DNA from: Kingdonia uniflora
Taxonomy: Eukaryota > Streptophyta > Magnoliopsida > Ranunculales > Circaeasteraceae
Assembly: GCA_014058105.1 (NCBI GenBank)
Contig: JACGCM010001594.1
Location: 1,240,001-1,304,000 of the forward strand
Length of the DNA: 64,000 bases
Direction: 5' to 3'
Shown here: in pieces, positions 45,968 through 57,029 of the stretch
How the letters are laid out: the number at the start of each line of letters is the position of its first letter
Position numbering within the stretch: the stretch's first letter is position 1
Notes under the pieces: generated by a model
Databases searched by the model: none
What the model was told of the DNA's origin: nothing
Seen by the model: only the letters and a program-made list of their open reading frames with translations
Translations under genes and position numbers: made by a program

Positions 45968-46454
45968 ACTTTTCTTTCTAACCGCTGGCAATTTTTTAGA
46001 CTCACGCATGCCGCCCTCAGTTTTACAGCCAAGGCGTCTTTTCTATTATTTCTATTGAACGACTCATACCTTTTTGGTATAAACATATTTTTATCATTAC
46101 CTCACACCTTATTATTAAATGCATTTGTCTCTTTCTCTCCCTCCTACCCATCCCTCTCTCACATCTTCCCACCTCCATGATGACAAAATCAATTCACACA
46201 CAATCGATCTTTACCTCCTTAATAAATCTCATACTTTTAACTTCCTCTTCTACTTATTTACAACTTCCCTGTCATTCCCAAAGCTCTAACATTCAAAATT
46301 CCAAAACAAAACAAACTTTTCCAAACAACTTTCATATAAAACAATGAACAACATCAAACCACACATATTATTAACTTTTGTACAATTATATTATTTCGAC
46401 CTCACACATGATCGACCTCTCAAAGATAGTTACATATAAAACAACATAGCTGCC

Positions 46455-46769
46455 CTACAATACCACATCTGTCAGTTCCCAACCAATAATCTTCTCGCCT
46501 TTAACAACTATCTCATCTAGTACAATCTCTTTTACAACAGCTCTCAGAGCTACGGGCTTGATAATCATTTCACAGAATTCTTTACACCAAAAATTATAAT
46601 CAATCTTATTCTCCCTCGCCCTTGCATTCAACCTATCTACTTGAACAGAAATAGGCAAATTAACATCATAATTGAGCTATCCAAACAACCCTTCAAGAAC
46701 TTTAGCTACTTTTAAAGCCAAACGACCTTCAACCGCATGTCGAACTCTCCTAGAGTGAATCCTGACCAT
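46455..46769 (-). pseudogene. E3 antisense unit B: hypothetical protein of about 105 aa
   Basis: Reverse-strand ATG at 46769 opens a 105-codon frame (MVRIHSRRVRHAVEGRLAL... to GWELTDVVL) with a single TAG near the middle. A TATAAATA lies at 46801-46808, 32 bp before the ATG. Basic start, acidic end, no known domain. The frame length despite the element's decay suggests it was once coding. Confidence 0.35.
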
Positions 46770-46809
46770 GTTTACTAATTTCACGTCTTCATCTACCCTT
46801 TATTTATAA

Positions 46810-47485
46810 AAACAAACCGTATCATCAAATCCCATCTTGCACGCCTCTCAGTTTCTACCTGATAAACATCACAGGTATCATAATTATCCACTCTAATAAA
46901 TAAATACTTATCTCTCTGGCCTATATCAAAAAATACACACAACTTGGTCCAATTTTTTGTTCATTTATTTTTCAAGCTGTACATATCTAAAAACACTTTA
47001 AGCGTTGTACGCTTATTCTTATTATATATATTTTCTTAGTTTGATACTTAGCGTTACCATATTTAGCACATCTACAGTTCAACTGACCTGCCTCTTACAG
47101 TTTGACAATTATTTCATATTTCTATCTACCATACTATATTCTGCAGTTTGATATAGTTATTTTTATGTACCAATACAGAGTTACAAAAATTTTGATGTCA
47201 TAACAACCTTTTTCATTAGCTCAAAACTGTAAATTACAGATTACTATACAGAGTAAGTTATAAATACTTCCTATAAATAATTTTACAGGTTACAATCACT
47301 ATCAAATCTCGGCAAGATCTTCAAGTATGAACAAAAGTAGCTTCGTCCACCTCTGAGACTACCACTTCTACAAGAAAACAAAGATGGTCGTAGCAGAAGC
47401 ATACTTTTGCCACCACTAAAACCACCACCACCTCCGCAAGAAAGTAAAAATGGTTATAACAGAGATCTTCTATCACTGTTTCTGC
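46810..47485. other. E3 spacer between antisense ORFs
   Basis: AT-rich sequence with no long frame and no repeat recognised. CCACCACC codon-like runs near 47420 extend the reverse frame of unit A beyond its stop. Confidence 0.3.
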
Positions 47486-47815
47486 CTACAGTACTTGATC
47501 ACTCATAAAATAATAACGAGACTTCCTGATACGGACGCCAACATCCTCATCTTCTGCAGTAATAATATTATTCGCAAAAAAGTGAAGATACTCCCTACGG
47601 CGCTGCCCTAATGTATGCATACAGTCGAAGCGATACATATGGAAATACTCCTCATCAACCTTCCCTGCCTCATAAATAGTCATACCATGGAAGGTAGGCC
47701 TAACAGGGATAGAAGTGGGAAGATCAAGGGGCTGGTTCCCAAAATAACGAAACTACAGTTCCTATACTTTGGCAATCACTCTAGCCTCCCTTACTTGACT
47801 TCTGGTGGCCACCAT
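47486..47815 (-). pseudogene. E3 antisense unit A: hypothetical protein of about 110 aa
   Basis: Reverse-strand ATG at 47815 opens a 110-codon frame with two early stops; the rest (47486-47683) is open. It reads MVATRSQVREARVIAK at the start and then DEEYFHMYRFDCMHTLGQRR, with many aromatic and charged residues. TATAAATA lies at 47900-47907, 85 bp upstream. No family recognised. It occupies the same position as E1 unit A, next to the 3' LTR. Confidence 0.35.
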
Positions 47816-48153
47816 TGTTTACATTTACAATAACTTTATAGGAGATTTAAATAGATAGGAGTATTGAACAAAGAATAACTGGAGGTACAACAACAATAGT
47901 ATTTATACAGATACATACATTCAATGCAGGGAATATTTCCAACGCAGTTACCATTTAAAAAATACTACTGGATCACCCAACAACTGATTCAACACGGTCA
48001 AAATCCTAATAATATTTCAGTTCCCAACAACCCATTACACTTCCAAGACAAAATTTTACGTACCAATCCACCATTGCCATGCTAGACAAACTCTTTGTAT
48101 CCCCATACTGATCTCGGTTAAACCTTCTTAACTCAAGACACACGTACCTTCAG

Positions 48154-48168
48154 TTGCGAGGGGGCAAT
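48154..48168 (+). other. E3 polypurine tract
   Basis: GTTGCGAGGGGGCAA directly before the 3' LTR, the usual primer for plus-strand DNA synthesis. Confidence 0.7.
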
Positions 48169-48691
48169 TGTAGGGACTTATCCCTCGAACTGGGATATCA
48201 TTGAGCTAATACTAAGCCAGATTCATGCAACAAGCATGTGTCATACGCTATCAACAATGACACCTGAACTCTAAACTGCAGAAGAACGTGGCTCAAGCAC
48301 TCCAAGTAAAAACATAACAAGTCAAGGATAACTGTCACCCGCAAACTTACAATTACAGAGATAACCTCCACTCTTCCCCAAATTCAGGATAATGTGTTGG
48401 CACATTAAACGAGCCAAAACTAAGGTTTATAAAAGGGACAAAACACAGAAGGAGAAAAAAGATACCAAGTTCTTTTAGCCCAAGAGATCATAACTTGTAA
48501 TAAAAATATTAATCTCAATCAAGCAAAAAAGTTACAGTTACTAAAATCTTTAAGCCGAGGCTGTGGTTTTTACCTATTTAAAGGTTTTCTATATTAAACC
48601 TTGTGTTAATTTCTATTCTTATTTTATTTGTTGTCATAGGTACATTTGGTACAAGAGCCTTTTTGAGCTATTATGAAATTAGGCCTTTACA
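48169..48691 (+). repeat. E3 3' LTR
   Basis: 523 bp, aligning end to end with 34907-35428. TGTAGGGAC to CTTTACA, followed by the ACTAA duplication. Confidence 0.95.
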
Positions 48692-48696
48692 ACTAA

Positions 48697-49018
48697 CTCT
48701 ATAAAGCTCTCCCATAAACCTATATTTATGGGCCTAAGTCAGGAGTCGGTGGGGACTCCCCAAACCCAGCTCCAATCCCTAACTAGATTTATTCCTAGCA
48801 CTCCCCTAGATGACTTGCCTCATCAAAACCTCTGCCTAGCAAAACCCCATAAACAAAAAGTTATGTAGGGAAGTAGTACAATCATATGTCTTAGATAGGT
48901 GGTGGAAGAGTATAAGTTGCCTCATCAAAACCTCTAGCAAGTAAAACTCCTTGGGACAAAAACTATACAATTAGGAAAGAGAGTACATCACGCATGTGTC
49001 CACATCAAGATATAACTA
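48697..49018 (-). mobile_element. Copia LTR, 5' part
   Basis: Continuation of the LTR at 34797-34906. In reverse complement it contains GAGTCCCCACCGACTCCTGA and GGCCCATAAATATAGG (TATA). The same words recur at 55000-55060 and 55420-55475. It is preceded on the reverse strand by AAGGGGAAGTAG, a likely polypurine tract at 49012-49023. Confidence 0.6.
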
Positions 49019-50330
49019 CTTCCCCTTATGCTTATCTCCCTGAGATATTTCTTTTTGATATGTCAATGAATACAAACTCTACATACATATTCTGTGTACC
49101 AACTTCTTGAAAGTAGAAGGTACAGGAGCCTTCGTGAATATGAAGATTCTGTGTACCAGCTTCTTGAAAGTAAAAGGCGTAAGAGTCTTTGTGAATAGAT
49201 TTGCTAAGTTCTCTACTGAACGGACTTGAATGATATCAATTTCATTCGCCTTTTGTAATTCGTGACTATGGAGAACTTTGGTAAAATGTGCTTAGTTAAG
49301 TCACCTTTTATGAATCCGTAATTAACTTGAGTGATGCAACATTGTCATACTATAGAGTCGTTGGTTCGAGGTTGCAGCAACCATCATTTTCTTCTCCAAT
49401 CTCCATGAAATTATTATATCTCTATTCATGAACACATAGCCTATCTGTGAGCAAGCTCTATGTAGGTCTAATAAGTGTCCTACATCGGCGTACCAAACGA
49501 TTTTATATTTGCCATTTCTCAGGTAAAAAAAATACAAGTCTTTTGCATCGATCAAATACCTCAGAATGTGCTGATCCCATTCTAGTATCTTTGTATAGGA
49601 GCAAAACTATGGCGAGCCAAACACTTCACTGTGAATGCAAAATTGGGTCTAGTACACCCGACTAAGTATAACAAATCACCAATAACTTCTAGATAAGATA
49701 CGTCGGGCTTAAGTAGTTCATCCCTTCATTAAGAGAGCTGACGATGTCCTTGTTTACATCCAAAAAATGAACATCTATAGGTATCTTAACACTGTGTGTT
49801 GCATCCATACCAAAGTGTTTGTTAACTTTCTCAGTATAGGTCGTTTGGTGTAAAAGTATGCATTAGCATGATGTTTAATTTGTATACCTAGAAAATACTT
49901 TATTTTCTCAAGGTCTCTTATTTTGAAATCCTTCTCAAGGTATTTAGCGGCTCTCGTGATTTCCACCAGAGTTTTGATGATATTTAAATCATCTACGTAT
50001 ACTGTAATGAGAGTGAAGCCTATATCTGATTTCTGGATAAAAATGCATGGACATATAAGACTATTTGTAAAGCCATCAGCCTTCAAATACTCAACCAACC
50101 TATTGCCACATGAGCCCTGACAACTTCAAGTTGTACAATGACTTATATGATTTTATTATGCACACGCTGGGCTTAATTGCTTTCGAAAGCTTATACCCCT
50201 CGGAGTAGCTTCATGTAGATACCCGCATATATATATGCGCCCATAACCGGAGAATAGGTTTTATCATAAACGATGTCCGGTCTTTGAAAAAATCCATGGG
50301 CAACTAGTTTTGCCTTGTACCTAAGAATTT
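49019..50330 (-). pseudogene. Copia pol: RT and RNase H remnant
   Basis: Reverse-strand frame 49775-50098 encodes copia RT words: SDIGFTLITVYVDDLNII (the VDD catalytic box), FKIRDLEKIKYFLGIQI. Frame 49322-49555 encodes the RNase H words VWYADVGHLLDLHRACSQIGYVF and ISWRLEKK. The 5' part of the element (gag, integrase) is missing; the sequence degenerates after about 50330. Confidence 0.85.
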
Positions 50331-50577
50331 CTCTGTGTTCATTACATTTTCATTCGAATACCCTTTTACACCTTACATGTTTTATGGCATCTCCTTGTGT
50401 TCGCTAGCGAGCCGAGCTTTGCTTGGATTCCAAATACCCACTTTGGCAAATGTACAACGACACATAGTTGTTAATAGTATGTGGTTTGAATCCTCATCCT
50501 TGATGGTGAGCGCAACAATAAAAGTGAATACGTTGTCAAAAACCATTATTGAACGATCATACGTTATGCCATTACTG

Positions 50578-51345
50578 ACATAATTGATAGAGATATCTTT
50601 GTTATGTATTTATGGTGGTATTTTGTTAGACTGAAAGAGAAAGCTAATGACGACATATCAATGCAAATTTACTCTATGGTTTTTACTTTGCCTGCCTTCA
50701 AGATATTTTCAACTGAGTCGGTGGTAAATGTTGATATTTTTTAGAGGTTGGTTTAGGAGGCAAGTTGTATGGACAAAATGTGGCACAATTACTTATTGTT
50801 TGTGGAATGTCTTCTTTTGGATTTGACCACATGGAAATTCTTGAAAATACTCATGGAAAAATTACTAGTGAAAAGGCTGGTATTTTAAGCATGGAGTCCC
50901 AACATTTACTGTGCCTCAACATGATAAATGCATGTTTGTTCTTATGAAGAAAGCTTCTCGATTAAATGTACCTTTTCAAGTTAGGTACCCTTTGGACATC
51001 AGCATTTTAATGGGTTATAATTTAGGCTTGACAAAGAGTACGTACCAGTACCTAAATATATGAATTGTTATTGCTTTAAGTAGTACATGACTTCAAAAGA
51101 CTAGGCATATTATAGGCACGCATCTGGACCAGACTAATTCTCTACCCGGTCAATTCATCAATGTTCTAGCAATGACTAGCTTGCCTATAAAGGCGAGCCA
51201 AGATCCCTATTTATACGGAAAACTATGGAGACCTTGTTTATTATTTGATATAAGTTCATTGTCTTGAAAGTATGAATGTGTTTAAAATGGTTTTCTCGTG
51301 CTGTTAAAGGTGATATCTCACAACAGTATTCAGTGGAAGAATAAT
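50578..51345 (+). pseudogene. Folylpolyglutamate synthase processed pseudogene
   Basis: Forward frames encode, colinearly and without introns, [70 protein letters not shown], then LPGQFINVLAMTSLP (51150-51190) and CLKWFSRAVKGD (51275-51315). These are successive blocks of FPGS, which adds glutamate to folates. Frameshifts and stops are many and both ends of the gene are missing. Plant FPGS genes have several introns, so the lack of them suggests a retrocopy. No poly(A) or target duplication was seen. Confidence 0.8.
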
Positions 51346-51771
51346 TGTTGGATTACTTAAGAGCTTCATCTAATTTGGTAATAAATGATATAAATGGAGA
51401 CTCCAATTGCATGACGGTGTATAATGATCCACCCTATACTAACTCAGCGATATTGTCCCTACTTAGCCATTGCGAATCTCTAGCAGTGTGGGGTTTCATT
51501 TGATGGGGGAGCAGCTTCCCGGTGGGCCATCCATCCCAGGTTTGTTCCCACTCGATCATGCTCAATTGTGGAGTCCTTCCAACTGCCATAACCAAGCAGG
51601 CTTAAAAGGCCTCGTTGATAGTATATAGTGGATAATTACATTTGTTCCCAAGATCTGGCCAACCTTTCTACAGATGTGGGGATGTTACATAATGCTAAAA
51701 AAGATAAAGATAGAACCTACATAAAAAACATGATCTTTTCAACATGGAAAAATTAAGATTATATGCAAATA
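51346..51771. other. Unassigned
   Basis: No frame matches further FPGS blocks. A GC-richer stretch at 51500-51600 has no recognised family. Confidence 0.3.
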
Positions 51772-52155
51772 TAATGTTTACCGTATTGTTGTTACTTTGT
51801 TTATCTTGATTGTATTTGAAGCCGAATAGACACTAAATAGTGTAAAATCAATTGAATGTAAAAAAAATGAGATCCCTTGATCATCTATAATGTTATTCAT
51901 TTCTTTATAAGTCTAGAGCCTCATTCAAAATGCTCACGAATGAACTCACAGTAGGATTCATTATGTGAATAGATTGGGAAGCAGGAATCACTATATGATA
52001 GGGAAGCCTTACTTTGGGGGATAATCCATATGGTAAATTTTATTATAAAAACTGACTTAGCTTTATGCTCCACTGTCAATGATTTAAGGACTTTTAGGTT
52101 ATTGGGGGAAGAAATACCTACCCTAAGATGTGTTTATGCGACATTTCCACGTAAT
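51772..52155. repeat. Direct repeat, left copy
   Basis: About 380 bp matching 53272-53648 in the same orientation, with shared words such as CCCTTGATCATCTATAATG and TATTCATTTCTTTATA. Both start with TGTTTACC. They could be old LTRs or a segmental duplication. No primer site was found next to either. Confidence 0.75.
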
Positions 52156-52870
52156 CCACTAATTTACAATGATAGAAGGAAAAAAAACTTTATATGCAAA
52201 AACTTAAAACACGTATCTACTAGTACTATTAACAAGTGACAATATTAGCAACATTTCAACTATGATTGTTAGTATAGCCGATTGTCGTTCCTTTATCTAC
52301 ACTATCTTATTCAAACTTCGTATGACTCGATGCTAATGGATTTTTATTCACAAATATTAGCATATTGTCACCGAACTTGAAGTGATATCATTTTACAAGT
52401 TGGTTTTGGGATCACATAGAAACGAGTAGATATACTTTTGGAAGGCATTTTGATTGACACTGAGTAAATCGTCGCAGACAAGAAACTCTGCATTAAGTTC
52501 TAATATTGTAGAACTTTCATTTGATGTCAAAGGATTGGTCTCTAAATGAGTTTTTGGAGGTTATTTTTTATATATCTTGTACAAGATGTAGTCATCCAAC
52601 TAAAAATAAATGATTAATTTCTAATCAATGTAACAGAATACTTTTTTTTAAACAAGTTTAAACCCTAATCATAATCAGATATCGTACTTTCATATCGCTT
52701 GGGCTTATCAAATTAATTAAAAGGGTCATAAACTATAACCGATACTCGTGAATAATCTAATCAGTCTTAATTCCTATAGGAGTCTTCCCCTCGTAATACA
52801 CTAACGCCTTCTTGTATCTTTTGATTTTTTTCCCTTTCATTATTGATTTATTCATCAACAACATTCTTCT
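52156..52870. other. Unassigned, between the direct repeats
   Basis: AT-rich, no coding sequence or repeat recognised. Confidence 0.3.
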
Positions 52871-52871
52871 T

Positions 52872-53245
52872 GCTTATGATTGACTTATCTCTTCCTGTAG
52901 CCTTTCAATACCTCCACCTACAGCATGATTTTGCCAAGTCCCATTTATGTACTTCCGATCTCGTGGAGTATAAAAGTACCATTCCTTCACTTTATTCCTG
53001 TAAGGCTTATACATCGTTGCCAATACAAAAACATCAAATACAACTACGGTATAAAAAAGAACGACCTCGGGTATGTGAATATAACTAAAGTTCATCATTT
53101 GTTTATCTACCAAGTTTTCTAGATGAAACTTGAGGAAATTAACCTCATTGATCTTGTTGCTAGACAAATGATGATTGAAGATTTTGTTCGCAAGGTAATT
53201 AACAATAAGATCCTTGTCAGAAGGTTCAAACTTCCAACCTTTTGG
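52872..53245 (-). pseudogene. NAC transcription factor fragment
   Basis: The reverse strand encodes NAC subdomain A (GWKFEPSDKDLIVNYLANKI) and part of B (INEVNFLKFHLENL). An intron begins with GTAGAT after ENL and ends in CCTTACAG (about 52995-53110). Then come subdomain C (EWYFYTPRDRKYINGTW) and the start of D. NAC proteins are plant transcription factors that bind DNA through this domain. The kept intron shows a genomic, not mRNA-derived, copy. The rest of the gene is absent. Confidence 0.8.
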
Positions 53246-53271
53246 GAATGAGTTAAGGTAAATCTCATTAT

Positions 53272-53648
53272 ACAGTGTTTACCATATTGTTGTTACTTTC
53301 TTTAGCCTGATTGTATTTGAGGCCAAATAGATAATATATAGAGTTAAGTGAGTTGAATGTACAATAAATGATATCCCTTGATCATCTATAATGTTATTCA
53401 TTTCTTTATAGGTCTAGAGCCATATTCAAAATGCTCACAGTTTAACTTTCAATAAGAATCATTATGTGAATGGATTAGAAAGTAGGAATCGCTATATGAT
53501 TGGGGGACCTTACTCGGAGGATAATCTATATAGTAAATTTTATCCTCCAAAAGTTGACTTAGCTCTACTATCAATGATTTAAAGACTTTTGGGTTGTTGG
53601 GGAAGTAGTACCTTTCCTAAGGTGTGTTCACATGACATTTCCTCGTAT
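53272..53648. repeat. Direct repeat, right copy
   Basis: Partner of 51772-52155. The pair encloses the NAC fragment. Confidence 0.75.
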
Positions 53649-54984
53649 GAAAGCAAGGGGAGATCTATTCAAGGAGGTAAATTAGGTGAATCAATTATTT
53701 ATGGACTGCAACTTTTGATGAAATGCCACCATAAAGTCATTCAAAAAAGAAGAGTTATAACGAGGGTCCTTCAAAGCTAATGGAAATACTCTGTGAGTAG
53801 AGTAACCAGAGCACCATAAGTGTATGGTATGAGAGAGGAGCTACACAATATAAAATATTTTTTTGTGATTGGAATTAATATACCATATAGTGATATTGGC
53901 CGTAAGAGAGGACGCACTCAAAGAATGGCACAGGGGCTGGAACATTTTTCTACGTGGGTGCAGGACGATGAAAAAGAAGATTAGCAGGTTTGTATTAACC
54001 TTATGTCTATTAACGTTTTTAGTTTTAGCGGCAATCTCCTATAATTTGGTTGTATTGTAGTGACTAAAGCTTACTGCAAGTGAGGACATATTTTGAGGAA
54101 GAGGATTAACGATTGATGGTAATATTACTGATCTATAGTCTAACATCTTCAGATCCAGTGATATTTTGCTATAATATCAAGATATTGGTGGTGCGTATTA
54201 CATTAATGGGTAATATTATGTGATATTATCCTTCTTAATAGAATATCTTGTCTTTTAACACGTAAAAAATGGCTTCTTTTATTATCTTATTTGGCACATA
54301 TAAACTATCTTTTTTGAAGTTTTTATGGATTACTATTATCCTTCACTTATACCATATATGGTGCAATATACGTCTTTCGCTGAATCCCCTTCCATGTTCA
54401 TGAAAGCTTGTAAGACCCGATGTTTGAGGATGATCACCATGACCAATTGCTGCCAATTAATGATTGACTTTATATTCAGTTTCTTGAAGGATTTTTACAC
54501 CACTTGCTTTTCCAAAGAAAGTACAGTCTTTAGAGAAGTTGGACCTTCCGTTATCAAGTTAGCGCTAGTTTTAAACACTATGACAGTCGCCCTAAACATG
54601 TTTGTCGCTAACATGGACTATGGTTGGTGATACGCATGGTTGACAATAAATAGGTGATTGAGTTTTGCTGACCTTGTTTGAGTATTGCCAATGAGTTTAT
54701 GTACTTTTAAATTATTGTTGTCCACCCGTGACATCAAATAGACGTATGACATATTTTGAGTCTCAATTTTGTTAATGTCCTTATCTTCATTAATTCTAAC
54801 TAAATGGTACCATTGCCAAATAGGTTGGGTTTAAATGTAGGCCTTTAAAGATATCTTTTGGAATATTCATTTTGGAAGAGTTTATCTAAAGCAAGATACT
54901 TGGGAGCAGTATGTAAGTTTCTTAACATATGTTAACTCTTAAAAAAAAGTTATTTTAAAAAGTGTAGGTAAGTATTGTTTGAAA
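53649..54984. other. Unassigned, possible gene debris
   Basis: Forward frame 53869-54060 ends in a hydrophobic helix (RFVLTLCLLTFLVLAAISYNL) after a basic KKK, like a C-terminal membrane anchor. Frame 54325-54630 encodes 101 codons without known motif. Some NAC proteins have such anchors, but the strand is opposite to the NAC fragment, so I do not link them. Confidence 0.25.
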
Positions 54985-55215
54985 TAAAGTCTAGTTGGGC
55001 CCATCCAATCTGGGTTCGAGGTGTCCCACCGACTCCTAACCCTAGAGAGTTTTAGTGAGTTATAAATGTCCCAACAGGGTTTAGTTTACTATAACCTTTA
55101 ACCTAAGTTCATCAATAAATGCTTTTTTTTTCTGTTCACTCACTCTATATTGTGCGTGTGTATGTGTGTGTGTTAGCTAGAGTTGTTTTTGCTTTCAACA
55201 CGTTATTAGCGCATC
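54985..55215 (+). mobile_element. Copia LTR remnant with primer site
   Basis: Starts AGTTGGGCCCATCCAATCTG, has GTCCCACCGACTCCTAACC, and ends in TTTTTGCTTTCAACACGTTA followed by TTAGCGCATCTC. Same family as the LTR interrupted by E3. A (TG)n run lies at 55155-55175. Confidence 0.5.
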
Positions 55216-55491
55216 TCAAGCATCATTGGAGCTAAAGTTTGGATCTCTATCTCATTTAATAATAGTGATTATGTTGTGGAGAGGTATAAATCGACAAGCT
55301 CGTTAATTTTTGTTTTGTCAATTATTATATATATGATATGCTTAGGGTGTATATCTGATGTAAATGTGAAAAACCAAGTTTTTGGGTATCTTTAACCCTT
55401 TTTTGTTAGGATACATTCAGTTGGGGCCCACCCAAATTGGGTGGTGTCCTAGAGACTCTAAACCTAAGCCCATAAACCTAGAGTTTACATG
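55216..55491 (+). mobile_element. Copia leader and second LTR start
   Basis: Up to about 55410 no coding is seen. From 55418, CAGTTGGGGCCCACCCAAAT and GACTCTAAACCTAAGCCC repeat the LTR start of 54985. It is cut by the CACTA terminus at 55492. Confidence 0.45.
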
Positions 55492-55810
55492 CACTACAAG
55501 ATTTTTTTTATACATATAATACCATTCGAAAAATGTTATGAAAATCTACGATAGCATTTTTCGTCTGCTGTATAAAGCAATACTATCCTTTATATAATGA
55601 CATTTTTTTGTACGCTATTAAAGTATAGCATTTGTGAATGTTATCAAAAAACTTTTTAGCAATATTTTTTGAATGCTATTATAGATTTAATATAACATTT
55701 AGGTAATGTTATCATTATTTCGCTAAACATAGCATTTGTAGAACGCTATTGTAGTTATTTTGAGAGTTTTTTCTAAATTCCATTGTTCCCTTTAGATAAC
55801 ATTTGTGAAT
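55492..55810. repeat. CACTA terminal and subterminal repeats
   Basis: After the CACTACAAGA end, about ten copies of TAGCATTT / AATGCTAT words occur in both orientations, for example TATAGCATTTGTGAATG and TGAATGCTATTATAG. Such arrays bind the element's own regulatory protein in known CACTA systems. Confidence 0.75.
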
Positions 55811-55888
55811 GCCATAATTTAATTTCCACTTTTTTAATAGATAATTCGACATAATCATCTAATAATGATCTTCTTATAAGAACTACAG

Positions 55889-55960
55889 GGAATCCAGATG
55901 GATTTGAACCATCATCCTCTCAATCTCTGAGCACTCTTGCCATTTAGAGCTTATGGATCC
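55889..55960 (-). tRNA. tRNA-like relic with shortened anticodon loop
   Basis: The reverse strand folds as a 72-nt cloverleaf. Acceptor GGATCCA/TGGATTC (7 bp, one G-T). D arm GCTC/GAGT with an AAATGGCAA-type loop. Anticodon stem CTCAG/TTGAG (5 bp) but only 3 nt in the loop. Five-nt variable loop. T arm GATGG/CCATC with loop TTCAAAT. A-box-like TAAGCTCTAAATGG and a perfect B-box GGTTCAAATCC are present. Without a 7-nt anticodon loop it cannot decode. It may be a decayed tRNA or the head of a SINE. Confidence 0.55.
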
Positions 55961-57024
55961 ATTGACACATAAACACAACTTACAACAATGTAAACAAAAG
56001 CCACATATAGGCATGCAAAATAGGTTAATAATTATAATCAAACTACCATTAATTTCATTCAAAAATCATACACAACATATTGGGCAAGAAGGCAAGAGTA
56101 AAAACAATACTTTATGTCAATGATGCTCCCTAATTTCAGCATTTTAGCAAGTATAAAGAGTTGCATTGTATGTTGCTACTTCTAGACAATACAACAATAA
56201 ATGACTCATATTAATGTAACAATAAGGACTCACGGAAGGTCAAGCTAGCAAAGTCTAAGAGTACGTCAGATATATTCAACCAAGGGGAAAAAATGTATAT
56301 TGTGAAATTTGGTATTATCTATCTGCAAAGTAAAAGGCAAAAATTACCTAAGAGTACACTTACTTCACAGAAGCGATCCGCGTGGTATTGCCTAAAATTC
56401 TCAAACCAGCTAGCATTGAAGACTATGGTGCAATATTTTGTGTCAAAGCGCACAGTAATCCTGAGACCAAGAACTTTACTTCCTACTTGTGGAAATCCAT
56501 GCATAGTCATATTGGTTATGAACTCTACATGTTACAATAAATTAAATCCCGAAACCAGTTCGCAAAAAATCCTAGAGTTTAAGAAAGATAATAAATACAG
56601 CTTCACAAACTTTCAAAATTAGAATAACCAATCTATATATATTTCCAATAGGTGTGAGTTCCTAACATTTCTCAAAATCAAATAGGAATTGCTTGGATGA
56701 TCTAGCTTGAATTTATCAACATATTCAGACTTAAACAAATAGTAGGTTCAAGGTAGAAAATTCTATATATCAGATCCTCTATAATAGGTTTTCACTAGAA
56801 TTTAAAAGGCTAGAGGTAAGAATAACCATCAAAGGATATATACATAATAAAATAGGGAGGAGTACATTGACCTTCATGTATGCACATGAAGCACATCCCC
56901 GTGAATGGAGCACCTTTGTCCCACCATTACCCCGGAAACGACAACTGACAGTTCAGTAAGATTACTTAGTTTAAGCAACATTAGATGTAGTGTATGTGGT
57001 TATTGGAACAATTAACCTCATGAG
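55961..57024. other. CACTA interior, unassigned
   Basis: No known transposon domain recognised in either strand. Open frames near 56293-56622 lack motifs. In related elements this side holds introns and the second regulatory gene. Confidence 0.3.
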
Positions 57025-57029
57025 CATGT

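Larger units (their letters stand above)
34907..48691 (+). mobile_element. E3: Tat-like Ty3/gypsy retrotransposon, complete structure
   Basis: 13,785 bp with 522/523-bp LTRs, perfect ACTAA duplications, a diverged primer site, gag, protease, RT, RNase H, additional RNase H, integrase, a 55-bp array, a long antisense gene, two further antisense ORFs and a GCGAGGGGGCAAT polypurine tract. It sits in a copia LTR, so it is younger than that copia element. All frames are broken. The LTRs differ at many positions, by eye about one in eight to ten. Confidence 0.95.

Noticed and set aside
50578..51345. Functional FPGS gene
   Set aside because: Stops, shifts and missing ends exclude a working enzyme.
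53869..54060. Membrane anchor of a NAC protein
   Set aside because: It is on the opposite strand from the NAC fragment and not connected by any recognisable exon.
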